This document shows, piece by piece, positions 6,335-12,401 of a stretch of DNA of 13,039 nt (position 1 is the first letter of the stretch; each line of letters begins with the position of its first letter). Where the stretch lies: NCBI GenBank assembly GCA_902780365.1, contig CACZFE010000025.1:1-13039 (forward strand), given 5' to 3'. The DNA is from an uncultured Spirochaetales bacterium. GTDB taxonomy: Bacteria > UBP6 > UBA1177. The notes beneath the pieces were generated by a model that was given only the letters and a program-made list of their open reading frames with translations, ran no database searches and was not told the origin of the DNA. Made by a program: the position numbers and the translations under genes.

Positions 6335-7108
6335 ATGAAAAAGTTTTCAATTATCGCAGTTTTGATTTTTTCACTTTTTTTCTTCGTTTCATGCGGCGGG
6401 GACGATGACGAAGGCGACACCGCACCGGATACGGGCGATACTTCGGACGACACCGATACCGACACGGTAACAGACACTGACAGTTCAGACACTTCTGATA
6501 CCGGTACAACGGATACAGAAACACCTGATACAGAAACACCTGATACCGATAATACCGACACAGGAACAGATACCGATACTGATACCGATACGGAAACTGA
6601 CACGGAAACAGATACTGACAGCAATACCGATACCGGAAGCATCGAGCCGGGAGAGTGCCCTGTCATCTCAATCGGTCAGATGAAAACAGACGGATCGATA
6701 GACAGTTACGCTTACTACTCAGGCACTTATCAGCCGGGAACAGGAAGTGCAACGATGGACGAAATCGATTTCGAGATCTACAGCGAAACAACAACCGGCG
6801 TCTACGATCTTACGGAAGGCTACAACGTTTCCTACAGCTCATGCGCTCAGTGCATCATTGTCTACGAAGACATCGTTTATGACAACGAAGGCTACTTCGA
6901 AGGCGCAGGAAAATACTACTACCCCGAGAGCGGAACAATGACCGTCAACTCCTTCACATACGATTCAGGTTCCCTCAACGTCACCCTTGAAAACATAAAA
7001 CTCATCCAAGTCACGAGAGAATACGACCCGGAAAGCGACAGATTCAAATCAGAACCCATTGAAGGCGGCAGCTGCCTCGTCATTCAGGACACAACGATCA
7101 ATATTTAA
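6335..7108 (+). CDS. Small lipoprotein with Asp/Thr stalk and four-Cys domain
   Basis: The 257-residue protein starts at ATG 6335, 5 bases after the strong AAGGAGGA (6322-6329). Residues 1-20 are a lipoprotein signal peptide (MKKF, hydrophobic core, F-V-S-C20-G-G). Residues 24-103 are an almost pure Asp/Thr stalk, including runs of alternating DT. Residues 106-257 form a compact, probably beta-rich domain with four cysteines (C108, C170, C173, C247). Its pattern is GECPVISIG at the start, NVSYSSCAQCIIVYED in the middle and GGSCLVIQD at the end; a disulfide pair would suit an exported protein. From memory a similar 'C..C, then GG.C' domain recurs in myxobacterial-type lipoproteins of unknown function; I cannot name a family. 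The gene stands alone and converges on the serpin operon. Function unknown. Confidence 0.85.
   Translation: MKKFSIIAVLIFSLFFFVSCGGDDDEGDTAPDTGDTSDDTDTDTVTDTDSSDTSDTGTTDTETPDTETPDTDNTDTGTDTDTDTDTETDTETDTDSNTDTGSIEPGECPVISIGQMKTDGSIDSYAYYSGTYQPGTGSATMDEIDFEIYSETTTGVYDLTEGYNVSYSSCAQCIIVYEDIVYDNEGYFEGAGKYYYPESGTMTVNSFTYDSGSLNVTLENIKLIQVTREYDPESDRFKSEPIEGGSCLVIQDTTINI
6416..6637 (+). repeat. Low-complexity Asp/Thr stalk coding region
   Basis: Codons GAT/GAC and ACA/ACC/ACT/ACG alternate for about 74 residues with occasional Ser, Gly, Glu, Pro and Asn. Synonymous codons are mixed, so this is not a clean microsatellite, but local duplications are visible (TETPDTETPDT; the 18-base unit ACAGAAACACCTGATACA lies back to back). 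Confidence 0.8.
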
Positions 7109-7112
7109 TTAT

Positions 7113-7131
7113 TATCTCGCGGCGCGCGATA
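7113..7131. terminator. Candidate bidirectional terminator
   Basis: TATCTCGC and GCGCGATA form an 8-position stem with one mismatch and loop GGC, 4 bases after the lipoprotein stop and 17 bases beyond the serpin stop on the other strand. AT-rich flanks (AATTATTATC and GATACAATT) can lengthen the stem. T runs on either side are weak, but the position between convergent genes fits. Confidence 0.45.
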
Positions 7132-7148
7132 CAATTCAATAAAAAAGA

Positions 7149-8624
7149 TTATTCAGCTTTGGGATTTTCTACTTTTCCGATGAAGAGGATCGAACCTGTT
7201 CTGTCGTCACGGATTACGAACACGAACGGACGGTTCGCATAGAATCCGCCTGGCATCGCGCCGTCGCTGTATTCGACCGACGTAACTGCTGCCGCTTCGG
7301 TTCCCGATTCGTTGACTTCGATGAAAGTCTTATGCTTGATGTCTGAAATTATAGGATCGTGCGGGGCATCAGCTATGTTGTGGAAAGGTCCGCCTTCAAC
7401 GAAAGCCTTTTCCATGCCGAATTCCTTGAAAATTTCGACAAGTGATTTTTCGTATTCGAACTTGAATTTCGGCAGTTCCAGCGGAAAATCGCTCATCGGG
7501 GTAATAAGTGAATAATAGTGGTCAAAACCCTTTTCAGCGATTTTTGCGATAAAATCATCGATATTTGATTCATTCCCGTAATTCGGAACTATGCCGTAAA
7601 ACGCAAAGACATCACGACCGTACGGGATTCTGATCACCGCAAAGCCGTCCTTGTCTCCACAGTCTGACGAGTATGCAAGAAATTCAGGGACATCCTCTGT
7701 TTCTACGAAATGCATGAAATCTGCTGTCGATTCAGTTCCGTCCGAAAGAGTGAATGTTCCCTCGTAAGTATTTTCTTCGTTGAAAGCGGTCGTCCACGCA
7801 GCCTTGAAATAGATCGCGTTTATGAGATACATAACGACATCTTCGCCGATTTCTTTAACGATTTCATCGATTTTGCCGTTTGTTTTCTCTGAGACCCATG
7901 CGTTGATGTTTTCAACCGTGAAACCTTCTGCAAAAATTTCGGCATCGTAGAAATCCTTGAGAACATCGGTGAAAGCCGCTTTGACATCAAGCGAGAACTC
8001 TTCGCGCATCCAGACAGAGTTCGCGATATCAAGAACAAGGTCTTTATCCGCCGCGACAAGGCTTGCGATAAGGTGCATGAACTGCTCGTTCACATCTCCG
8101 AGCTCCATTTCGCCGAAACCTAAAACTTCCTTCATTTCTTCAAGGTTTTCGCCCGATGCGCCGTTTGTGCTCATCGCCATCGCAATAGAGATCGAAAGCG
8201 GGGAGATCATCATGTTTTTGCCTGCTTCAGCTGCCGCAAGTTTGCTGAACATCTTCATTCCGAGGTCGTTGTTTGCTTTTACAATGTCTTCAGAAACTTT
8301 TTCAGCGTGCTCGTCAGCCTTTTTGTACTTGGCTTCCCAGCTGCCGCCTTCTTCGGTGTCTGTGTCTGCCGGGTCTGTGTCGGTCGGATCTGTAGGATTT
8401 GTTGGTTCTGTTGTATCGGTATTATCGGTATCCGGTATATCGGTATCCGAAGTGTTATCTGTGTCGGTCGTATCGGTGTCGCCGGTGTCTGTTGTGTCGG
8501 TGTCACCGGTGTCTGTTGTGTCGGTGTCGCCTGTGTCTGTCTTGTCGCCGTCTTTGCTGCTTCCGCCGCACGAAACGAGGAAGAACACCGCAAAAACCGT
8601 GAAAAGGATCATGAATTTTTTCAT
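7149..8624 (-). CDS. Lipoprotein serpin 1 (serine/cysteine protease inhibitor)
   Basis: Serpins are suicide inhibitors that trap a protease after it cuts their exposed reactive-centre loop. The 491-residue protein has a lipoprotein signal (MKKFMILFTVFAVFFLVSC19), an Asp/Thr stalk (24-92) and a full-length serpin domain (about 105-491). Visible signatures are NMMISPLSISIAMAM (137-151), INAIYFKAAW (268-277), HKTFIEVNESGTEAAAVT (431-448) and the C-terminal NRPFVFVIRDDRTGSILFIG (464-483). The hinge P17-P8, ESGTEAAAVT, is a fully inhibitory type. Counting from E439, P1 would be G455 with A-M-P following, and loop length equals that of alpha-1-antitrypsin. The start at MKKF is chosen because the Shine-Dalgarno GGAG overlaps the earlier ATG at 8636. 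It is the second gene of an operon, 20 bases after its paralogue. I infer surface anchoring and protection against external proteases. Confidence 0.95.
   Translation of the reverse strand: MKKFMILFTVFAVFFLVSCGGSSKDGDKTDTGDTDTTDTGDTDTTDTGDTDTTDTDNTSDTDIPDTDNTDTTEPTNPTDPTDTDPADTDTEEGGSWEAKYKKADEHAEKVSEDIVKANNDLGMKMFSKLAAAEAGKNMMISPLSISIAMAMSTNGASGENLEEMKEVLGFGEMELGDVNEQFMHLIASLVAADKDLVLDIANSVWMREEFSLDVKAAFTDVLKDFYDAEIFAEGFTVENINAWVSEKTNGKIDEIVKEIGEDVVMYLINAIYFKAAWTTAFNEENTYEGTFTLSDGTESTADFMHFVETEDVPEFLAYSSDCGDKDGFAVIRIPYGRDVFAFYGIVPNYGNESNIDDFIAKIAEKGFDHYYSLITPMSDFPLELPKFKFEYEKSLVEIFKEFGMEKAFVEGGPFHNIADAPHDPIISDIKHKTFIEVNESGTEAAAVTSVEYSDGAMPGGFYANRPFVFVIRDDRTGSILFIGKVENPKAE
8470..8541 (-). repeat. 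Three tandem 24-base repeats in the serpin 1 stalk
   Basis: Units 8470-8493, 8494-8517 and 8518-8541 differ at one to three positions each. On the minus strand they encode three back-to-back copies of an eight-residue block of the type DTGDTDTT. The paralogous serpin 2 lacks this triplication, so it arose after the gene duplication and could change length by replication slippage. Confidence 0.85.
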
Positions 8625-8630
8625 TCTTGT

Positions 8631-8634
8631 CTCC
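8631..8634 (-). promoter_or_regulatory. Shine-Dalgarno site fixing the serpin 1 start
   Basis: GGAG on the minus strand lies 6 bases before ATG 8624. It is embedded in the upstream ATG (8636-8634), so the MKKF start is preferred. The same arrangement precedes serpin 2. Confidence 0.75.
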
Positions 8635-8644
8635 ATTAAAAAGT

Positions 8645-10078
8645 TTATTCAGCTTTGGGATTTTCTACTTTACCGACAAAAAGGATCGATCCGGTTCTGT
8701 CGTCGCGGATCACGAAAACGAACGGACGGTTTGCGAAAAATCCCGAAGGCATAGCATTCTCGCCGACTTCGACTACCGTGACTGCAGCCGCTTCGGTTCC
8801 TTCTTCGTTAACTTCTACGAATGTTTTGTGGTAAATATCCGAAATGAAAGGAGCGTGCGGTTCTTCAGCTATATTCATCAAAGCACCGTCAACAAAAGCC
8901 TTTTCCATGCCCAGACTTTGGAAGACTTTAACAAGCGATTTTTCGTAAGCGAACTTGAACTTCGGGAGCTGAACAGTGAAATCGCGTTCTTCAAGCTGCG
9001 AAATATAGGAATCAAAGCCGTTTTCAGCGATTTTTCCGATAAACTTGTCTATATTCGTTTTATTGTCGGGATTCGGAACTATGCCGTAAAATGCGAAAAC
9101 ACCGCGTCCGTAGGGAATTCTGACAACGGAATAGCCGTTTTCATCGCCCCAGTCTGACGAATAGCTGTAAAACTCAGGAACTTCCTGATCATAGGAGAAT
9201 CCCATGTAGTCCGCTTTGCCTTCACTTCCGTCGGAAAGCATGAAAGTGCCTTCATAAGTGCTCTCTTTGTCGAAAGAGGTCGTCCATGCAGCCTTGAAAT
9301 AGATCGCGTTTATGAGGTACATGATCGTGTTCGGGCCTATCTCTTTGATGACTTTATCGATTTTGTCATGCGTTTTTTCGGAGACCCATGAATTGATCTT
9401 GCCGACAGTTGCCTCGTCCTGAAAATCTTCGGTGAAGAACGCAGCGTCATAAAATTCAGTGAGAACATCAACAAAATCCTGCTTTACATCAGGCGCGAAA
9501 GCGTCGTCCATCCAGACAGAGTTTGCAATCGAAAGAACCAGATCCTTATCTGCTTCGACCAGACTTGCTATAAGCTGCATGAACTGCTCGTTGACAGAGC
9601 CGAGTTCCATATCTCCGAAACCAAGGACTTCTTTCATTTCATCAAGGCTTTCGTCCGTTGCGCCGTTCGTTACCATAGCCATCGCAATAGAAATCGAAAG
9701 CGGGGAGATCATCATGTTTTTGCCTGCTTCTTCCGATGCAAGAGCGTTGAAAAGCTTCATTCCGAGGTCGTTGTTTGCTTTTACGACATCTTTGGAAACT
9801 TTTTCAGCGTGCCCGTCAGCCTTTTTGTACTTAGCTTCCCAGCTTCCGCCCTCTGCAGGATCGGTCGGGTCTGTAGGTTCCGTAGGATCTGTCTGATCAG
9901 TCGGCTCTACCGTATCGGTATCACCTGAATCACCGGTGTCGGTAGGATCGGTCTGGGTGTCACCAGTGTCGGCCGTCGTGTCACCTGTGTCAGTCTTGTC
10001 GTCATCTTTACTGTCTCCGCCGCACGAAACGAGGAAGAACATCGCCAAAACCGTGAAAAGAATCATGAATTTCTTCAT
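8645..10078 (-). CDS. Lipoprotein serpin 2 (serine/cysteine protease inhibitor)
   Basis: The 477-residue paralogue of the downstream serpin has near-identical ends (signal MKKFMILFTVLAMFFLVSC19 and C-terminus GKVENPKAE). The stalk (22-76) is shorter and mixes TD with P-T-D and E-P-T blocks. The serpin domain runs from about 85 to 477 with NMMISPLSISIAMAM, YLINAIYFKAAW, HKTFVEVNEEGTEAAAVT and NRPFVFVIRDDRTGSILFVG. The hinge EEGTEAAAVT is the canonical inhibitory form. From E425 as P17, P1 is N441 followed by A-M-P, and P7-P1 (VVEVGEN) differs from serpin 1 (SVEYSDG), pointing to a different or broadened target. It starts at MKKF, 6 bases after GGAG (10085-10088); a TTG-initiated longer frame is rejected for the same reason as in serpin 1. 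It is first in the operon. No convincing promoter boxes were found in 10087-10180, although the preceding terminator implies one. Confidence 0.95.
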   Translation of the reverse strand: MKKFMILFTVLAMFFLVSCGGDSKDDDKTDTGDTTADTGDTQTDPTDTGDSGDTDTVEPTDQTDPTEPTDPTDPAEGGSWEAKYKKADGHAEKVSKDVVKANNDLGMKLFNALASEEAGKNMMISPLSISIAMAMVTNGATDESLDEMKEVLGFGDMELGSVNEQFMQLIASLVEADKDLVLSIANSVWMDDAFAPDVKQDFVDVLTEFYDAAFFTEDFQDEATVGKINSWVSEKTHDKIDKVIKEIGPNTIMYLINAIYFKAAWTTSFDKESTYEGTFMLSDGSEGKADYMGFSYDQEVPEFYSYSSDWGDENGYSVVRIPYGRGVFAFYGIVPNPDNKTNIDKFIGKIAENGFDSYISQLEERDFTVQLPKFKFAYEKSLVKVFQSLGMEKAFVDGALMNIAEEPHAPFISDIYHKTFVEVNEEGTEAAAVTVVEVGENAMPSGFFANRPFVFVIRDDRTGSILFVGKVENPKAE

Positions 10079-10084
10079 TTTGAT

Positions 10085-10088
10085 CTCC
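10085..10088 (-). promoter_or_regulatory. Shine-Dalgarno site fixing the serpin 2 start
   Basis: GGAG on the minus strand ends 6 bases before ATG 10078 in a context (ATGGAGATCAAAATG) that mirrors serpin 1, evidence that the duplication included the leader. Confidence 0.75.
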
Positions 10089-10179
10089 ATCAAAAAAGTT
10101 ACTCAAACTGCTAAAAAACTCTTACTCTTATTTAGTTCCACTTACCTTAGATTTTTCTGATAAAAAAATTATTTTTTTG

Positions 10180-10216
10180 AAAAAAATTTCAAAGAGCCTG
10201 TTTTTGCCTTTGAAAT
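10180..10216 (-). terminator. Intrinsic terminator of cysS
   Basis: On the minus strand ATTTCAAAG (10216-10208) and CTTTGAAAT (10194-10186) form nine perfect pairs around a 13-base loop, followed at once by a T run (10185-10180). The stem begins at the last base of the cysS stop codon. It separates cysS from the serpin operon. Confidence 0.85.
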
Positions 10217-11649
10217 CAGTTAAAACTCCATTCCGTTCCGTTCGGAGTATCCTGAATCGAAATTCCTTTTTCGAGAAGCTCTTCACGCATCTTGTCAGCC
10301 ATTTCAAAGTTCTTTTCGGCGCGGAAAGCTTTTCTTTTCTCTATGATTTCTTCGATCTCCTCGCGTTTGATACCGTAGCGGTTAAGTTGTATCTCTTTGA
10401 TTTCATTCGTGATTTCGTCAGGTTCTCTGAGAAGGACGCCCATGACTCCGCCGACTTCTTTAATAGCCTCTGCAAAACCAGCGCATTCATCGGGAGTCGG
10501 TCTTGTCTTTTTGGAAACAAGGACTTCGTTCAAATGCTTGAAGAGGTTGAAAAGTGCCGCAACGACTCTTGCGCTGTTGAAATCGTCGTCCATAGCCTCT
10601 TTAAATTCGTTGATGAATTCAGCAGCTTTTTCGTTTCTGACCGGTTTTGCCGCCTTTGCCGCAAACTGGTTCAGAGTTTTCAGAGTGTTGTAGAAGTAGC
10701 AGATTTTCTTTTCGGTATCTTTCAAATTCGCCATCGAGAAGTCGATCGGCGTGCGGTAGTGCGTCGAAAGCATGAAGTAGCGCAGAACCTCGGCGTGATA
10801 CTGCTTGAGAGCGTCCTCTACCGTGATGAAGTTGTCGAGCGATTTGCTCATCTTCTCGCCTTCAACAGTGAGGAAACCGTTGTGGACCCAGTATTTCGCG
10901 AAAGGTTTGCCTGTCGCGCATTCAGCCTGGGCGATCTCGTTTTCGTGATGCGGGAAGATGAGGTCTCTGCCGCCTGCGTGGATATCGAAAGATTCGCCGA
11001 GATATTTCGTGCTCATCGCGCTGCATTCGATGTGCCAGCCGGGTCTTCCTTCGCCCCAAGGGCTTTCCCACTTCGGTTCGCCCGGCTTTGAAGCTTTCCA
11101 GAGGGCGAAATCAAGCGGATTCTGCTTGCTTTCTTCAACGTCGAAACGGGTTCCGCTTATCATCTCGTCGAGCTTTCTGCCGCTCAGTTTGCCGTAGCCT
11201 TTGAACTTTTCGACTGCGAAATAGACGCTACCGTCGGAAGTCGCATACGCAAAACCTTTGTCGATAAGTTTCTGCACCATCGAAATTATTTCGGGAATAT
11301 GCATCGTAGCTTTGGGTTCTACGTCAGGTCTTGCGAGCCCGAGAGCGTCCATAGCCTTGTAGAAAGCCTCGATATTTTCTTCAGTCAAAGCGCGGAAATC
11401 AATCCCTCTTTCGTTTGCACGGGCAATTATCTTGTCATCGATATCGGTGAAATTTCTGACGTAAGTTACTGAATATCCTGAATATTTAAGATAATTTACG
11501 ATGAGATCGATCGCAACTTCCTTCCTTGCGTGTCCGATGTGCGGTTTGTCGTAAACAGTCATTCCGCAGGCGTAAAGGCCGACGTTTTTGCCGTTCAAAG
11601 GAACGAAATCCTCTTTTTTCTCACTCATCGAATTGTAGATCCTAAGCAT
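10216..11649 (-). CDS. cysS: Cysteinyl-tRNA synthetase
   Basis: CysS (EC 6.1.1.16) charges tRNA-Cys with cysteine using ATP; class I, cytoplasmic. The 477-residue length is usual. Visible landmarks are the HIGH signature HIGH at 37-40, the KMSKS signature at 266-270 and the four zinc ligands C28, C209, H234 and E238, at the same numbers as in the E. coli enzyme. YACGMTVYD (26-34), NFTDIDDKII (66-75), WHIECSAMS (205-213) and GGRDLIFPHHENEIAQ (226-241) are all intact. The C-terminal domain (about 390-477) includes the usual basic helix (IEEIIEKRKAFRAEKNFEMA). The start at ATG 11649 follows GGAG (11656-11659) by 6 bases. It is monocistronic, with a promoter at 11684-11711 and a terminator at its stop codon. 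Nothing unusual. Confidence 0.98.
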   Translation of the reverse strand: MLRIYNSMSEKKEDFVPLNGKNVGLYACGMTVYDKPHIGHARKEVAIDLIVNYLKYSGYSVTYVRNFTDIDDKIIARANERGIDFRALTEENIEAFYKAMDALGLARPDVEPKATMHIPEIISMVQKLIDKGFAYATSDGSVYFAVEKFKGYGKLSGRKLDEMISGTRFDVEESKQNPLDFALWKASKPGEPKWESPWGEGRPGWHIECSAMSTKYLGESFDIHAGGRDLIFPHHENEIAQAECATGKPFAKYWVHNGFLTVEGEKMSKSLDNFITVEDALKQYHAEVLRYFMLSTHYRTPIDFSMANLKDTEKKICYFYNTLKTLNQFAAKAAKPVRNEKAAEFINEFKEAMDDDFNSARVVAALFNLFKHLNEVLVSKKTRPTPDECAGFAEAIKEVGGVMGVLLREPDEITNEIKEIQLNRYGIKREEIEEIIEKRKAFRAEKNFEMADKMREELLEKGISIQDTPNGTEWSFN

Positions 11650-11683
11650 TTTTCACTCCATAAAAGTTCCTAAAAAGCGGAAT

Positions 11684-11711
11684 ATTATACGCAAAACATA
11701 TTTTTGTTCAA
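11684..11711 (-). promoter_or_regulatory. Promoter of cysS
   Basis: On the minus strand TTGAAC (11711-11706) and a perfect TATAAT (11689-11684) are separated by 16 bases. The start of transcription would be near 11677, about 28 bases before the ATG. Confidence 0.65.
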
Positions 11712-11774
11712 AAAAACTTTGGATCACAGATATTACGAAAATTACTAAAAACTTTTTTTAAAACTCCGTTCCAT

Positions 11775-11780
11775 TATAAT
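11775..11780 (+). promoter_or_regulatory. Candidate -10 box for leuD-malQ
   Basis: A perfect TATAAT lies 108 bases before the leuD-like ATG. The region 16-17 bases upstream is only a T run (11753-11758), so the -35 box is poor. If used, transcription would start near 11787 and the 37-base repeat copy 2 would fall in the 5' leader. Confidence 0.4.
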
Positions 11781-11814
11781 TCCGCGGTTTTTGACCCGTC
11801 TGCATCTCGAATCG

Positions 11815-11851
11815 TTCCCTCGCCACAATGGAGAGGGAATAAAAGGGTGAG
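11815..11851 (+). repeat. Dispersed 37-base repeat, copy 2
   Basis: Same element as at 6225-6261, with substitutions at four positions. It can fold two ways: CCTCGCC with GGTGAGG (7 pairs, one G-U) or TTCCCTC with GAGGGAA (7 perfect pairs). It ends 25 bases before the leuD Shine-Dalgarno site, so a role in the leader is possible. The change from GGCGAG to GGTGAG keeps the stem by a G-U pair. Confidence 0.7.
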
Positions 11852-11887
11852 GTCAGGAGAGAGATTAGAGGTTTTCAGGAGGATAAA

Positions 11888-12394
11888 ATGAAAAAAATTA
11901 CGGCTGAAATTTTTGTTTTGAAGGATGGTGAAGGAAAACTTATCAACGATATCGACACAGATATGATTTTCCACAACAAGTATCTTTCGATCGTCGACAT
12001 CAACCTGATGGGACAGTACGCGCTCGACAACCTTGAAGGCTACAAGGATTTTTCGAAAAAAGTAAAACCCGGAATGATCGTTGTCGCAGGTGAAAACTTC
12101 GGAGCGGGAAGCAGCCGTCAGCAGGCGGTTGACTGCTTTATTTCCCTGAATTTACAGGGTGTTGCGGCAAAATCTTTCGGCGCAATATACAAAAGGAATA
12201 TCATCAACACCGGTTTCCCGATGATAGAGATCCTCGACATTGCCGATGATGCGCTTGAAACGGGCAAAACTCTCGATTTCGACATTGAATCGGGCGAAAT
12301 TATTGATAACGGCAAAGTCGCCGGTCACTTTAAAAAATTCTCGACGGTTCAGAAAGACATCATCGAAAAGAAAGGTCTTCTCAACTGCATTTAG
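11888..12394 (+). CDS. leuD: 3-isopropylmalate dehydratase small subunit (LeuD/aconitase swivel family)
   Basis: The small (swivel) subunit pairs with an iron-sulfur large subunit (LeuC type) to interconvert 2- and 3-isopropylmalate in leucine synthesis. The 168-residue length is typical of the short archaeal/clostridial type. Signatures are the N-terminal INDIDTDMIFHNKYL (19-33), GENFGAGSSRQQAVDCF (68-84) with the substrate-contact loop GSSR (74-77), and KSFGAIYKRNIINTGFP (95-111). The loop reads GSSRQQA where leucine-pathway enzymes often have GSSREHA or GSSREQA, so the substrate may instead be a related hydroxyacid (homoaconitate, citraconate or dimethylmalate types). No leuC is visible on either side within the window, which is unusual as the two subunits are generally adjacent. 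The start at ATG 11888 follows AGGAGG by 5 bases. Family sure, specificity unsure. Confidence 0.85.
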   Translation: MKKITAEIFVLKDGEGKLINDIDTDMIFHNKYLSIVDINLMGQYALDNLEGYKDFSKKVKPGMIVVAGENFGAGSSRQQAVDCFISLNLQGVAAKSFGAIYKRNIINTGFPMIEILDIADDALETGKTLDFDIESGEIIDNGKVAGHFKKFSTVQKDIIEKKGLLNCI

Positions 12395-12401
12395 GTGAAA
12401 A

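Noticed and set aside
6289..6666. 125-codon minus-strand frame of repeated VSVS
   Set aside because: Complement of the Asp/Thr stalk of the 6335-7108 lipoprotein.
8625..8636. Upstream ATG start for serpin 1 (METR...)
   Set aside because: This ATG contains part of the GGAG site that serves the MKKF start; the paralogue has the same layout and the MKKF start gives a normal signal peptide.
7957..8754. 265-codon plus-strand frame rich in VSVSPVS
   Set aside because: It is the complement of the Asp/Thr stalk and serpin 1 coding sequence; the repetition is inherited from the stalk.
10177..11091. 304-codon plus-strand frame
   Set aside because: Antisense to cysS, which is certain; the frame also runs through the cysS terminator.
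11774..11974. 66-codon minus-strand frame spanning repeat copy 2 and the leuD start
   Set aside because: It is antisense to the leuD start and Shine-Dalgarno site, covers a noncoding repeat and shows no coding features.
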